A stretch of 64,000 bases of DNA from Thinopyrum elongatum (GCA_011799875.1 CM022302.1:523418228-523482227); one strand, 5' to 3'. Numbered from the stretch's first letter, positions 1-10,909 are shown. Made by a program: numbers and translations. Notes: generated by a model not told the origin, from the sequence alone.

Positions 1-326
1 CATGTCCAATTGTCTAAAAACACCAGTCCTCCTTAGTTCCTTGTTCCGAGAAAAGAAAAAGAGACATTAGAACCGCCACTAGATTGTCTGAGCAGAGCAC
101 AGAAAGGCAAAGGTAAATATTTATCAAGTATGCAAAACCGTTTTGAATCACATGAACCAGGCATGGAGGACAGTATGAAGCATATCCCGCCTGGCACTCT
201 GCGGAACCTCACCCACAACGAGTTCCCTCCGCGCGCAGCCTCCCGGAGGTTGAGCAGCGAGATGCAGACCCACAGCTGGAGGTCTCCGCCGCTCTCTTAT
301 AGCAAAAAATAATAAATATTTTGAAA

Positions 327-352
327 TCTCTCTCTCTCTCGCTCCCTCCCTC
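327..352 (+). repeat. CT-rich microsatellite
   Basis: A run of TC dinucleotides followed by CTCCCTCCCTC. It is simple sequence with no further structure visible. Confidence 0.8.
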
Positions 353-915
353 TGCTAGAACAAAACCCAAATAATGGACCTGCTAGAACACAATTAAAAG
401 ACAGAAAAATGATGTGTGCTTGCACAACATACCATTGAGTTGGGTTCATCCTGAGCTTGGGCGCACCAAGGCAGCCAAGCCTTGCCGCATTTCAACCAAT
501 GCAAAGAAGCAACAACCCGAAAATAGCACTTATATCACTCAACGATCATGATCAGAGCAAAATAAAGAATATCACTAAATAACACAGACAAGATTGAGCG
601 TGCAAATCAGCCGTCAGTGCTCTCGGATAAGTGTGAGGATTGCAACTTTGGCATCCTCGCACAATATAAGCAATCTCTCTCACACTTGCATTCTTCATCT
701 ATTTCGTATAGGGTGGGATCTCACACCATCACACTCACCTTCTAGTATAGTTAAATGGATCCCCTAATCGTAACCCCATTTGTTAGAACTGTAGCACCTT
801 CTTTACATGACATCATCTAAATCTAAATTAACAGCTCGAAAGAAAGTCAAATGGAGACACTCACGGTGGATGTCGTGCAATCAATCCTTGCTGATCAAAG
901 CCGTATACAATTTGA

Positions 916-984
916 AGAGAGATGTGTGTGGTGGAACAAAACAACGTGTGAGAGAGATGTGTGTGGTGGAACTAAACAACGTGT
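916..984 (+). repeat. 35-bp tandem duplication, two copies
   Basis: Two adjacent copies of a 35-bp unit beginning AGAGAGATGTGTGTGGTGG, with first bases at 916 and 951. They differ mainly by one A/T substitution after GGTGGAAC. The duplication looks recent and lies in no supported gene. Confidence 0.85.
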
Positions 985-1339
985 GCACACACAAGACGGT
1001 TGCACATGGGCGTCAGATCTAATTAGCATTCATATATACGAGGAAGAACCACGTTGAGACAGCTAGCTGCACGAGTGTACGGAGTGTTTGGTGGGTATGC
1101 TCTTCTATTAGCAGCAACTTGTTTAGCATGGTAGGGACGTATGTTCTTCGTGTACCCTGTGATTTGGTGCTGTCCTTCTCACTCTTTTTTGGTGGTTTAG
1201 TTGCTACTCGCCGAACACACATGAAAATGAAGCTGAGAATCAGAGAGATCCCTTTTGATATTTCGAATTGGAATCCACCAGTCACAGGAACGCAGAGCGC
1301 AGATAAACAAGGTACCTCCTTCTCCTCGAGCTTGTTTAG

Positions 1340-1906
1340 GCTGAGGATTTGGAGGCGGCAGGCATGACCTCGTCGCCGAACGGAACGGCACGGAGGGGGC
1401 GGCGGCGCCCGAGCAGAACCCTTCGAACGCCGGAAGACCCAACAACATCACAGAATGGAAGCTAATCAATAGAGGGAGGCAATTGGAGGAAACGGACTCC
1501 GGGAGCAGACCTGTACATGAAGAAGATGTTGCGGTTGCTGGCGAATCCAACTCCTCCTCCACGCCGGAGCTAACGAGCCGGGTCAACGCACGCGCCGCTC
1601 CCGCCCCGGCCCTGCAAGGCGGCGCCGCTGCCGTGGGCGAAGGAGGAGCCCATCGTTGGTGCAGATCCCCCAACGGTCGGATCCACTGGCGGAAGACCCT
1701 GCCGCTGTAGAGTAGGTGGGGGATGGGAGGAGAGGGCGGCGAGCGGCTTTGGGAGAAAGGAGCGGCGAGGTCGGCGGACGCCTTGGAGAATGAATCGGCG
1801 GAGATCGATGGAGACAAGGACGTTGGCGTACGATGCGGGTTACCTTAGCAGGGAAGGAAACGAAGTTGCCAGGAAATTCAGTCGCCCAATCCTTGAGCGC
1901 GTCCAC
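1340..1906 (-). other. GC-rich gene-like segment, possible first exon region
   Basis: This segment is far more GC-rich than its surroundings. On the minus strand it has an ATG near 1906, a reading frame of about 107 codons (1906-1583) rich in Pro/Arg/Ser, and donor-like sites (GCTAAG|GTAACC and TGTACAG|GTCTGC). That pattern would suit the 5' end of a grass gene running leftwards, but no protein domain can be recognised, so this is a suggestion only. A captured gene fragment inside an unrecognised transposon is an equal alternative. Confidence 0.2.
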
Positions 1907-2527
1907 ATCCTAAGTGTTTTTTTCCTACGCCAAAAACAGTATCTCACATCCGACGTGGATGCCCCCAGCGAGTGGCCTCTAACCGTTGACCGTTGGTTTA
2001 CAGTTTTAAGCAGAAAAAGACCTGAATAGAACCCGTAAACAGCTCCGACCCATAAAAAAATTTAAGGGACGTGGAAAACATCCCGCCAAATCCGTGAAAA
2101 TAAGGATTTTGGAGGCAACTCGAAGGGGCCCTGTATACGCGAAAGACGATTGGCGGAAATCCAACTGCCATCAAAACCTTCATGAATCGCTTCCGTCTGC
2201 CCGTCCCCGGCCACCGCGAGCTAGCTAGCTAAGAGCTCGAATGGGCGGACAAAGGAGCTTCGGCGGACGGACGAACGAGCTAGCTAGCTGAATCAATTGA
2301 TTGATTCGGTTTGATGCGTTGTATTTGGTCGCCGGCGTCTTTCGTATTTGGTCGTTTCGAGCTAGCTGGACGTAGGCGGTTTCGTATTTGGCAACTTCGT
2401 GCGCTATTTGTCGGTTTCGTAGAGGCAAGCTAGCTGCTTGTGGACACGAGCGAGAGGAAGAAGAAAACGCGAGGAAAAAATATATACGAATATTTGGTTT
2501 TACAGTTTAACTTTAAGGGGTCTGTTC

Positions 2528-2532
2528 GGCCG
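2528..2532 (+). repeat. Target site duplication GGCCG, left copy
   Basis: GGCCG directly precedes the first Tekay LTR (TGTAACACCC) and is repeated immediately after the third LTR at 32323-32327. Removing 2533-32327 restores one continuous flank. Confidence 0.92.
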
Positions 2533-4636
2533 TGTAACACCCCTGTGTAATAAGCACTGTGACACCCTGCTAATATTGCCAAGTCAATCCCATTTGCAGA
2601 GGTTGATCATATTGGTTAAACAAAACAATTCAAATTTCTCTCTGGAAATCAACTCAAATTCAACGTGCAAAATAAATTTGCTCAAACCCTGTTGGAAAAA
2701 TGTTCACCTTTTAGCAAATAATCAAAAACTATTTTCTGTTAAGGAACACAACATCATCATTATAGCAAAATGGTATTAGCAATTGAAACAGTGCCAAAAG
2801 GAGCATTCTAAATGCCATATTCATTTTTGAAAATTCCAAAATGAATTCAAAACTCTCCAAGCTTTTTGTGGCAGTGCCAGCCATTGCCTAGTATTTAACT
2901 TGGCAATTCACATATTTTACAAAAGTCAAATGGGCTTACAAATAAAATGTAACAGAAAAGAATAAAAGAAAACAGAAAAGAAAAAAGAAAAGAGGCACTG
3001 TGCACTGGGCCTAAGTGCACAGTGCCCCGATACAGCCCATCGGCCCAACTCCCCTCCTCTCTCTCCTGCGTGTTGTCGTGCCCGTGGGCGAGCGCACGCG
3101 CGCCGGCGAGGCGTCGACACGCCGACGCCCACCGACGCCCCACCGACGAGGGGATAAGGCCCCGGCCTCGTCCATCCCCCCTGCCTCCTCCTCGTCATTC
3201 CTCTCCCTTCCTCTTCGCCCCTCCTCGCTTGGATCTGACGCACCCAAGCGCCACCGCCGCCGCACCTCCGTCGACTCCGCGGCCACCGGCGTCCTCGCGA
3301 GCCACCATCGTGCCTGGAAGGAGCGCCGTGCTCGACCACGTCGTCTGGCGCTGCCCGTTGAAGCCAGGGACCTCTGCACTGAGCCCCACAGCCTCGTCTT
3401 CTTCCTCGGATCACCGGCGCGCCTCTGACGAACCCCGCCATTCTGCTGCTACTAAACCGTCACGGGCCTACGTGAGTGCCGCACGGTGAGCCTCTCCGCC
3501 CCTTGCTGCTCCTCGTTGGCCCCCTAGCGCCCCGTAGCTAGCCGTCTTCGTCGCCACGATCTGCCGTCCGCCATTGCCGGCGTTGAGCTTGGTACAGAGC
3601 TGCCCGAGCCACTCCGCCTTGTCCCACGTGCTCCTGGCGTCCGTAGAGATCCGCCTAGCCGCGTAACTCGTTCGGAAACGGCCCGGAGCCACGAATCCGA
3701 CCACACCCGTATACCACCGCCGTCTTCCCTCGACGCCGGCGACGTTTCCGGCCACGACAGGCCGCGCCACCACTCGCGTTGGATGCGGCGTGTCCTCTCG
3801 TTCGAACGTGCCTCGCCGCGCTCGTTTTGGCTCGCTGTGGCCGAAATCCGACACGCGCCCGAGCCCTCCGTCGTGTTTTCAGTTCGCTGGCGGCGAGAGG
3901 CCGGCCACCACCACGCTGGCTGGCCTGGGGCCACCCCAGAGCCATTGACAGTGGGCCCCACTGGCCCTGTTGACTGGTTTGACCAGTCAACGCGCTGACG
4001 TGGCGGCCCTGTGTCACTGTCAAGCGGGCCCCACCGCATAATTAGATTGATTAAAAGTTTTATAAATAAAACTTAATTAGTTATGCTAATGAGTCTATGG
4101 CAGGTGGGGCCTGTTTGTTAAACAACCATGTTTAGTTTAGAATTAAACTCTGTTAACTAACAGAGGCTAACTTGTGGGTCCCACTAGACCCACATGTCAG
4201 GTTTGACCTGGTCGGCTGACCAGCTGACTGCTGATGTCAGCATTGCATTATGCTGACGCCATATTTCCTTTTCTGTTAAATTGAATAATTCCAGAAAATC
4301 ATTTAAATCTTTGAAAATTAATAACTTTTAAACCGTAGCTCGGATTGTAAAACTTTGTACATGAAAGTTGCTCAGAATGACGAGACGAATTTGATCGTGT
4401 CGTCTGTTTCCATGTCGGAACCCCCTACATAGAAGAACTCGTAACTTTGAGCCCGATTCCGATAGATGAATAGTGCACACATACCGGTTAATAAATCCCA
4501 CGTTAACTCTAAAATAGCTAAAATGACCTAGATGCATCTTTAGGCAACCCTGCACTGCATCCTAGGCATAGTATTCTCCGTGTTGCATTATTTGCCGTCT
4601 ATTTATTTGTTTCCTCCCCCTCTTCTCTCTCGATAG

Positions 4637-6426
4637 ACCCCGACGCCGACGTAGCTCCTGAGACCGACGCAGCTCCGGAGTACGACTACGTCCCCGAACA
4701 CACCGTTGACGACCTTGCCCTTGCCGCAGAGCAACCAGGCAAGCACCCCCTTTTTTGAACATGCCTATATCGCCTATTCTCTTCTCTCTTATGCTTGCAT
4801 TAGAATTGCTGCTGTTACTATTATCCTATATCTGCTGCATAGCCTGTTTATTGTAACCTGCTTTGTTACCTTCCTGCTTATCCTAAACTGCTTAGTATAG
4901 GCTGGCTAGAGACCCATCAGAGACCCCCACTTTATCCCGACTGCCCCGTTGTATTATCAGAAGACCCGATCAACGGGATTGAAGACCAGGCCCCGGCACC
5001 GCACATCACTTTCCCCTTAGTTGCCGACACTACTGGGTTACTATCGAGTGCCGAGGGTGATACCTCATCAGCACTTCTGATGATAACCTTGTACGTTAGT
5101 TAATCGGTCGTGGTCAGCGAGGGTGATTCCTCCTACACCACCCCCGATAACGACGTCGTCGAGCAACTTCTCAAGTGTGGACCTCGAGGGTGATTCCTCC
5201 TTCGTTCACCTTGACGGTAACATTAGAGGGAATTCCATCGAGGGTGATTCCTCAGGGTTCCCCTTGGTGTTAGACACACAGTTACTATGGTTACTATGAC
5301 TGTACACTGAACCATGATACCAAAGACGGATCGGCCCTGAGGGGTACCCGCGCGAGCTTAATTGCGAGTGATGTGGAATCGGGTGGACCTGGAGGGTGCC
5401 CGAGAGTTGAACACAAGGCGTGGCCGGGCATTCTTAGCCCTTGCCGCAAGTCCTCGAGACGGGGCAACGGGGTCACATCGATCATGAGTCTCTGCTCGTT
5501 ACCGCGCGCTCCTAATCCACTAACGGTTTGGATATTTGATCCGAGGGGCCTCTGGCCTGTTAGCACTAACCATCACGTGGGCATAGTATGGGCGTTCTGC
5601 GTCGTATACTTCAGCCGGAGCTTAATAGACGTCAGCAACTGAGCGGCACACGCTGGGTTGGACTGGGAACGCAACCGCACTTGTATAAGGGGTTGCTAGG
5701 TCTGCTCACCGGCGGTGCACGTAACGTGCAGGAGTTCCCGGGGCGATGGCCCAAGACCCCTGGGGGCATAGGTTAGTCCGGCGTGCTGACCTCTCTATTA
5801 AGTATTCGGTCGGGTTGCGGCGTATCGTTTGGACGAGGCCGGGCATGACCCAGTAAAGTGTGTCCGGACGGAGTTAAGCGAGTGTGGTGGGTAAGTTGGT
5901 GTACCCCTGCAGGGAAGAAAACATCTATAAATAGCCTGTCCTACGGTAATGGACACTCAGAGTTGTATCCCGATCGGTACAACTAGAACTTGAGATGATA
6001 ACTGGATAGTATGGCTCTGGGATTGCTTTCTCGCAGGGAGTCGAGAAAGGATCTCTGGGCGAGGTTGATAACACTACTACTACTTTACATTATGCTACTC
6101 TGCACTCTTCTAATGATGTAAGACCGCTGAAGATGTTGAAGATGCTAGTCTTCGATAGGACTAGGCCTTCCCTTCTATTCTGGCATTTCTGCAGCCCAAT
6201 CCACATATACAGCATCCCTTTGATAATGTTGCATATGTAGTGTAGATCCTTGCTTGCTGAGTACTTCGGATGAGTACTCACGTTTGCTTTGCTTTCTTTT
6301 TCTCCCCATATCCAATTGGTGCATCCAGATGACGGTGCCCCTGAGTTAGCTGCCCCCGCCGACGGCTACTATTACTACCCGCCCGGCGAGTACTACTACG
6401 AGGAGCCGACCGACGACCAGGAGTAG
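4637..6426 (+). CDS. Exon-like coding segments inside Tekay LTR 1 (4637-4738 and 6329-6426)
   Basis: The first segment follows an acceptor-like CTCTCTCGATAG, is 102 nt long in phase 1 at both ends, and encodes an acidic stretch (DPDADVAPETDAAPEYDYVP...). It ends CAACCAG|GCAAGC, a GC-type donor. The second follows GGTGCATCCAG and continues in frame as DDGAPELAAPADGYYYYPPG, ending EEPTDDQE and a stop at 6424-6426. Both segments recur in LTR 2 and LTR 3, and in the diverged solo LTR at 40160-41944. The solo copy differs in the first segment by an in-frame 12-nt indel and in the second mostly by silent changes. Any upstream exon or start codon is not identified. The product is unknown: an acidic, tyrosine-rich tail. 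A captured host exon pair or a retroelement accessory protein both fit. Confidence 0.45.
5053..5253 (+). repeat. Four spaced copies of GAGGGTGATNCCTC in U3
   Basis: Copies begin at 5053 (GAGGGTGATACCTC), 5119, 5186 and 5240 (GAGGGTGATTCCTC), at intervals of 66, 67 and 54 bp. Each has short inverted arms GAGG...CCTC. The same cluster is present in LTR 2, LTR 3 and, inverted, in the solo LTR (about 41335-41545). Lying 0.7-0.9 kb upstream of the TATA box, it could be a protein-binding array, but there is no functional evidence. Confidence 0.6.
5925..5934 (+). promoter_or_regulatory. TATA box of LTR 1 (CTATAAATAG)
   Basis: CTATAAATAG sits about 800 bp before the LTR end, where the retroelement promoter is expected. 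The equivalent site in LTR 2, LTR 3 and the solo LTR reads CTATCGATAG, so LTR 1 differs by two adjacent bases. Confidence 0.6.
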
Positions 6427-6734
6427 GATCGGAGAGTCCTAGGCAGGCGGCCTACACCTTTCGATCGTAGTATTTTATTTTACCCCGCCTTTCTAAAGGC
6501 TTATATCTATTTCTGTAATATATCTGTACCCAGATATCTGATGCTTCCGCTGATGCTTGAATGCCATCGAGCTATGTATTTGAGCCCTCGAGGCCCTGGC
6601 TTGTAATATAAAGCTTGTATGACTTTATTTATGTTTTAGAGTTGTGTTGTGATATCTTCAAGTGAGTCCTTAGGCTTAATCGTGTGCTTTTGCGTGTATG
6701 GTTAGTGCACGATTAAACCGGGGTCGTCACAGGT

Positions 6735-6747
6735 TGGTATCAGAGCC
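6735..6747 (+). other. Primer binding site (initiator Met-tRNA type)
   Basis: TGGTATCAGAGCC lies three bases after the LTR 1 end (6731). This is the standard plant PBS complementary to the 3' end of initiator Met-tRNA. Confidence 0.9.
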
Positions 6748-7123
6748 GACTGCCTTTAAGAATCCCCCTTCCCAATTCCTTGGCCGAAGTTGAGTCTAGT
6801 TGTCAAAAACTAATTTACTAACTTGGCTGTGTGGCTTACGGGTCCACGTCGCCAACTGGGTGGTATTAGGATCTTTTACTCCTCGACCTTTACTCTGGGA
6901 CTCTGATTTCTCTTCTATTCGGGTTAAAAAATTTACTAACGCCGACACTTAGGATCTCGTTAATCCCATCCTCCTGGAGAGCTGGATATCTGTGCAATTT
7001 CCCTGTCATTGATCTGATTAGTCTCATAATAATTTTCCTTTCCATTGTTTTGTTTAACCTTTCTCTTCAAGATCTGTTATATTTCTCATTGTCATATGAC
7101 AACCCTGAACTTCTTTATTTCAG
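6748..7123 (+). other. Untranslated leader of internal region 1
   Basis: No reading frame is supported. The segment ends in a pyrimidine-rich run and TTTATTTCAG directly before the ATG at 7124, which resembles a 3' splice site, so the following frame may be expressed from a spliced RNA. Confidence 0.5.
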
Positions 7124-7894
7124 ATGGATCGACTGTTTCCACCACGCCCTACGACCCAGCTTGTGCTCCGCACTTGGGCTCGAGATGCCCCTGGGTTTCC
7201 AGTTGTCTTGATCGCCCTCCTGACCAGACTGGGTTACCGCTGGTACCCCGAGTACATGGTCTGCAAGGTATACCGCGAGTTTAACCAGGAGCAGTACTAT
7301 GCTGATGTTCATATCTATGATCAGCAGAATGACTCAGGCACTGAGCTACATCTTTTCCACGGTATCGGTGTGACGATTGAGATGGCAGTCCATGATGCCG
7401 CCTACTCTGCTGCCGCACGTCTCCGAGGAGAGCACAATGCTAGCTTGGATGTCTCTGAGTTTCGATACATTCCGTATGCCCCTGCTGGAGATGCTACTGG
7501 GTACTACACAGCTATCTGTGCCCCGTACGAGCCTCGACGCTACGACCCGCAGATTCTGATTCAGTGCACTCAAGCTCTGGATCGCACTGTTCGGGCTCTT
7601 GCTGTTGAGTCGTTCGCCACTCGAGCACGATGCTACGATGCTATGACACAGTTGCTACCAGCTGTTCGTGCAGGAATACATCCGGAGCACATCCTTTACC
7701 CACGCAGGACCGCGATGCCACCAGGGATTGATTGGCCTGCAGTGGGAGGTCACACGCCTGCACGTGGACCTCTTCTTTCAGTTCGAGACCGAGTTCTGCA
7801 TCAGAGTGCACATGGAGCACAGGATCCTTCCGCGACGAACATTCGTCGTCCGCACTTGCAGCTACCCCGTTTCAGTGGTTTTCTAAGACGTTGA
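7124..7894 (+). CDS. Uncharacterised leader protein of the Tekay element, 256 aa, open
   Basis: An uninterrupted frame starts MDRLFPPRPTTQ and ends ...SGFLRR at a TGA (7892-7894). It lies between the PBS and where gag should start, an unusual place for a coding frame. Internal region 2 has the same 771-bp frame (22681-23451) at identical length but with three stops. No zinc knuckle, protease, RT, integrase or membrane segment is visible. The middle is rich in Tyr and Asp (KVYREFNQEQYYADVHIYDQ) and the C-terminal third is rich in Pro/Arg. I do not recognise a domain. The ATG is preceded by an acceptor-like CAG. The nested copia element inserted with its duplication overlapping the stop codon (7893-7897), so it did not shorten the protein. 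Function unknown. Confidence 0.6.
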   Translation: MDRLFPPRPTTQLVLRTWARDAPGFPVVLIALLTRLGYRWYPEYMVCKVYREFNQEQYYADVHIYDQQNDSGTELHLFHGIGVTIEMAVHDAAYSAAARLRGEHNASLDVSEFRYIPYAPAGDATGYYTAICAPYEPRRYDPQILIQCTQALDRTVRALAVESFATRARCYDAMTQLLPAVRAGIHPEHILYPRRTAMPPGIDWPAVGGHTPARGPLLSVRDRVLHQSAHGAQDPSATNIRRPHLQLPRFSGFLRR

Positions 7895-7897
7895 TGT
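7893..7897 (+). repeat. Target site duplication GATGT of copia element 1
   Basis: GATGT precedes the copia 5' LTR and recurs at 16504-16508 after the 3' LTR. The undisturbed counterpart in internal region 2 reads GTTGATGTAGCC, confirming the empty site. Confidence 0.95.
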
Positions 7898-9634
7898 TGA
7901 AGGAAATATGCCCTAGAGGCAATAATAAAGTTGTTATTTATATTTCCTTATATCATGATAAATGTTTATTATTCATGCTAGAATTGTATTAACCGGAAAC
8001 TTGATACATGTGTGAATACATACACAAAACATTGTGTCCCTTGTATGCCTCTACTAGACTAGCTCGTTGATCAAAGATGGTTATGGTTTCCTAACCATAG
8101 ACATGAGTTGTCATTTGATAACGGGATCACATCATTAGGAGAATGATGTGATGGACAAGACCCATCCGTTAGCTTAGCATAAATGATCGTTCAGTTTTAT
8201 TGCTATTGCTTTCTTCATGTCAAATACATATTCCTCCGACTATGAGATTATGCAACTCCCGGATACCGGAGGAATGCCTTGTGTGCTATCAAACGTCACA
8301 ACATAACTGGGTGATTATAAAGATGCTCTACAGGTATCTCCGAAGGTGTTTGTTGGGTTGGCATAGATCGAGATTAGGATTTGTCACTCCGAATATCGGA
8401 GAGGTATCTCTGGGCCCTCTCGGTAATGCACATCATAAGAAGCCTTGCAAGCAAAGTGACTAATGAGTTAGTTGCAGGATGATGTATTACGGAACGAGTA
8501 AAGAGACTTGCCAGTAACGAGATTGAACTAGGTATGAAGATACCGACGATCGAATCTCGGGCAAGTAACATACCGATGGACAAAGGGAATAACGTATGTT
8601 GTCATAACGGTTCGATCGATAAAGATCTTCGTAGAATATGTGGGAGCCAATATGAGCAGCCAGGTTCCGCTATTGGTTATTGACCGGAGAGGTGTCTCGG
8701 TCATGTCTACATAGTTCTCGAACCCGTAGGGTCCGCACGCTTAACGTTCGATGACGATATTGTATTATATGAGTTATATGATTTGGTGACCGAATGTTGT
8801 TTGGAGTCCCGGCTGAGATCACGGACATGACGAGGAGTCTCGGAATGGTCGAGAGGTAAAGATTTATATATGGGAAGTCATATTTTGGCTTCCGGAAAAA
8901 AGTGCAGTTTTTTCGGTATTGTACCGGGAAGCTTCCAGAAGGTTCCGGAGGATTCCGGAAGTCCACAAGTGGGTCCACCACGTCCCAAGGGCTGGCATGG
9001 GCTAAGGGGAGGTGCCCTGGCCTTATTGGGCTAGGCGCACTAAGTCCTCAAAAGCCCATGTGGCTAGGGAAGGCAAAAAGGGAAGGAGTCCTAGTAGGAA
9101 TAGGATTGGACTTGGAGTCCAAGTCCACGTGTTTACTATTCATGGTTACTGTTCCCATGGCACTATTCGTTCTACTCCAAGCCCCTACACATATATAAAT
9201 ATAGGGGAGGGGGCGCCCCAAAGAGACACAACATCAATTGTTAGCCGTGTGCGGCGCCCCCCTCCACAGTTTACACCCCGGTCATATTCTCACGGTGCTT
9301 AGGCAAAGCCCTGCGCGGATCACATCACCATCACCGTCACCACGCTGTCGTGATGACGGAACTCATCTACTACCTCGACACCTTGCTGGATCAAGAAGGC
9401 GAGGGACATCATCGAGCTGAACGTGTGCAGAACTCGGAGGTGCCGTACGTTCGGTGCTTGATCGGTTGGATCGCGAAGACGTTCGACTACATCAACCGCG
9501 TTAAGCTAACACTTCCGCTTTCGGTCTACGAGGGTACGTGGACACACTCTCCCCCTCTCGTTGCTATGCATCTCCTAGATAGATCTTGCGTGAGCGTAGA
9601 AATTTTTTGAAATTGCATGCTACGTTCCACAACA
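7898..9634 (+). repeat. 5' LTR of copia element 1 (1,737 bp)
   Basis: It starts TGAAGGAAATATGCC and ends TTCCACAACA. A TATA box (TATATAAATA) is at 9192-9201. It lacks the 29-bp duplication found in the 3' LTR. Confidence 0.95.
9192..9201 (+). promoter_or_regulatory. TATA box of copia element 1 5' LTR
   Basis: TATATAAATA lies about 430 bp before the LTR end. The 3' LTR has the same motif at 16061-16070. Confidence 0.65.
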
Positions 9635-9635
9635 G

Positions 9636-9648
9636 TGGTATCAGAGCC
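9636..9648 (+). other. Primer binding site of copia element 1
   Basis: TGGTATCAGAGCC begins two bases after the LTR end and is intact. The equivalent site of copia element 2 (36158 on) is altered to TGGCATCAAGAGCC. Confidence 0.9.
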
Positions 9649-10909
9649 AGGTCTATGCGTAGATGATATGCATAAGTAGAACACAAAGAAGTTGTGGACG
9701 ATGATAGTCATACTGCTTACCACCAACGTCTTATTTTGATTCAGCGGTATTGTTGGATGAAGCGGCCCGGACCAACCTTACATGACCGCGTTCATGAGAC
9801 CGGTTCCATCGACTGACATGCAACTTGTTGCATAAAGGTGGCTGGCGGGTGTCTGTTTCTCCAACTTTAGTTGAATCGAATTTGACTACGGCCGGTCCTT
9901 GTTGAAGGTTAAAACAGCAAACTTGACAAAACATCGTTGTGGTTTTGATGCGTAGGTAAGAACGGTTCTTACTAGAAGCCCGTAGGAGCCACGTAAAACT
10001 TGCAACAACAAAGTAGAGGACGTCTAACTTGTTTTTGCAGGGCTTGTTGTGATGTGATATGGTCAAGACATGATGTGATACACGTTATTGTATGAGATGA
10101 TCATGTTTTGTAAAAGTTATCGGCAACTGGCAGGAGCCTTATGGTTGTCGCTTTATTGTATGAAATGCAATCGCCATGTAATTGCTTTACTTTATCACTA
10201 TGCGTTAGCGATAGTTGTAGAAGCAATAGTTGGCGAGACGACAACGACGCTACGATGGAGATCAAGGTGTCAAGCCGGTGACGATGGAGATCATGACGTT
10301 GCTTCGGTGATGGAGATCATGAGCACAAGATGATGATGGCCATATCATGTCACATATTTTGATTGCATGTGATGTTAATCTTTTATGCATCTTATTTTGC
10401 TTAGTACGGCGGTAGCATTATAAGATGATCCCTTACAAAATTTCAAGGTATAAGTGTTCTCCCCGAGTATGCACCGTTGCGAAAGTTCTTCGTGCTGAGA
10501 CACCACGTGATGATCGGGTGTGATAAGCTCTACGTTCACATACAACGGGTGCAAGACAGTTTTGCATGTGCGGAATACTCGGGTTAAACTTGACGAGCCT
10601 AGCATGTACAGACATGGCCTCGGAACACTGGAGACCGAAAGAGGTCGAACGTGAATCATATAGTAGATATGATCAATATAGAGATGTTCACCATTGAAAA
10701 CTACTCCATCTCACGTGATGATCGGACATGGTTTAGTTGATTTGGATCACGTGATCATTTAGATGACTTAAGGGATGTCTATCTAAGTGGGAGTTCTTAA
10801 GTAATATGATTAATTGAACTTAATTTATCATGAACTTAGTCCTGATAGTTTTTGCATATCTATGTTGTAGATCAATAGCTCGCGTTGTAGCTCCCCAATA
10901 TTTTTTGAT
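9649..10909 (+). other. Untranslated leader of copia element 1
   Basis: About 1.26 kb without a supported gene. It aligns by eye with the leaders of copia elements 2 (36172-37429) and 3 (53896-54949, minus strand), so it belongs to the element. Confidence 0.7.

Larger units (their letters stand above)
1..2532. other. Left flank, no supported gene
   Basis: No reading frame here resembles a family I recognise and none has a convincing start with domain content. The interval holds a CT-rich stretch (327-352), a 35-bp tandem repeat (916-984), a GC-rich gene-like segment (1340-1906), and from about 1990 to 2532 AT/GC-mosaic sequence with several AGCTAGCT motifs. The last part continues across the Tekay insertion at 32328 and ends near 32425 in GGGTCTGCTAGGGATGCTC, which could be a class II terminal inverted repeat, but I found no matching left end. 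Confidence 0.6.
2533..6731 (+). repeat. Tekay LTR 1 (4,199 bp)
   Basis: It runs from TGTAACACCC to GTCACA. The left third is GC-rich (about 3000-3990) and contains many overlapping reading frames on both strands that are not kept between LTR copies. A TATA box lies at 5925-5934, which would place U3 at 2533 to about 5955 and leave under 0.8 kb for R-U5. It also carries a four-fold GAGGGTGATTCCTC repeat (5053-5253) and two exon-like coding segments (4637-4738 and 6329-6426). Compared with LTR 2 it keeps about 30 bp near 3118-3148 that LTR 2 lacks. Confidence 0.93.

Noticed and set aside
2218..2440. Repeated AGCTAGCT motifs as an origin or protein-binding array
   Set aside because: Spacing is irregular, the motif is short and self-complementary, and no conservation can be shown.
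3015..3489. Overlapping open frames of 120-170 codons on both strands in the GC-rich part of Tekay LTR 1 (and counterparts in LTRs 2 and 3)
   Set aside because: They arise from GC-rich composition, overlap in several frames, change frame between LTR copies through indels, and show no domain. No coherent protein is kept.
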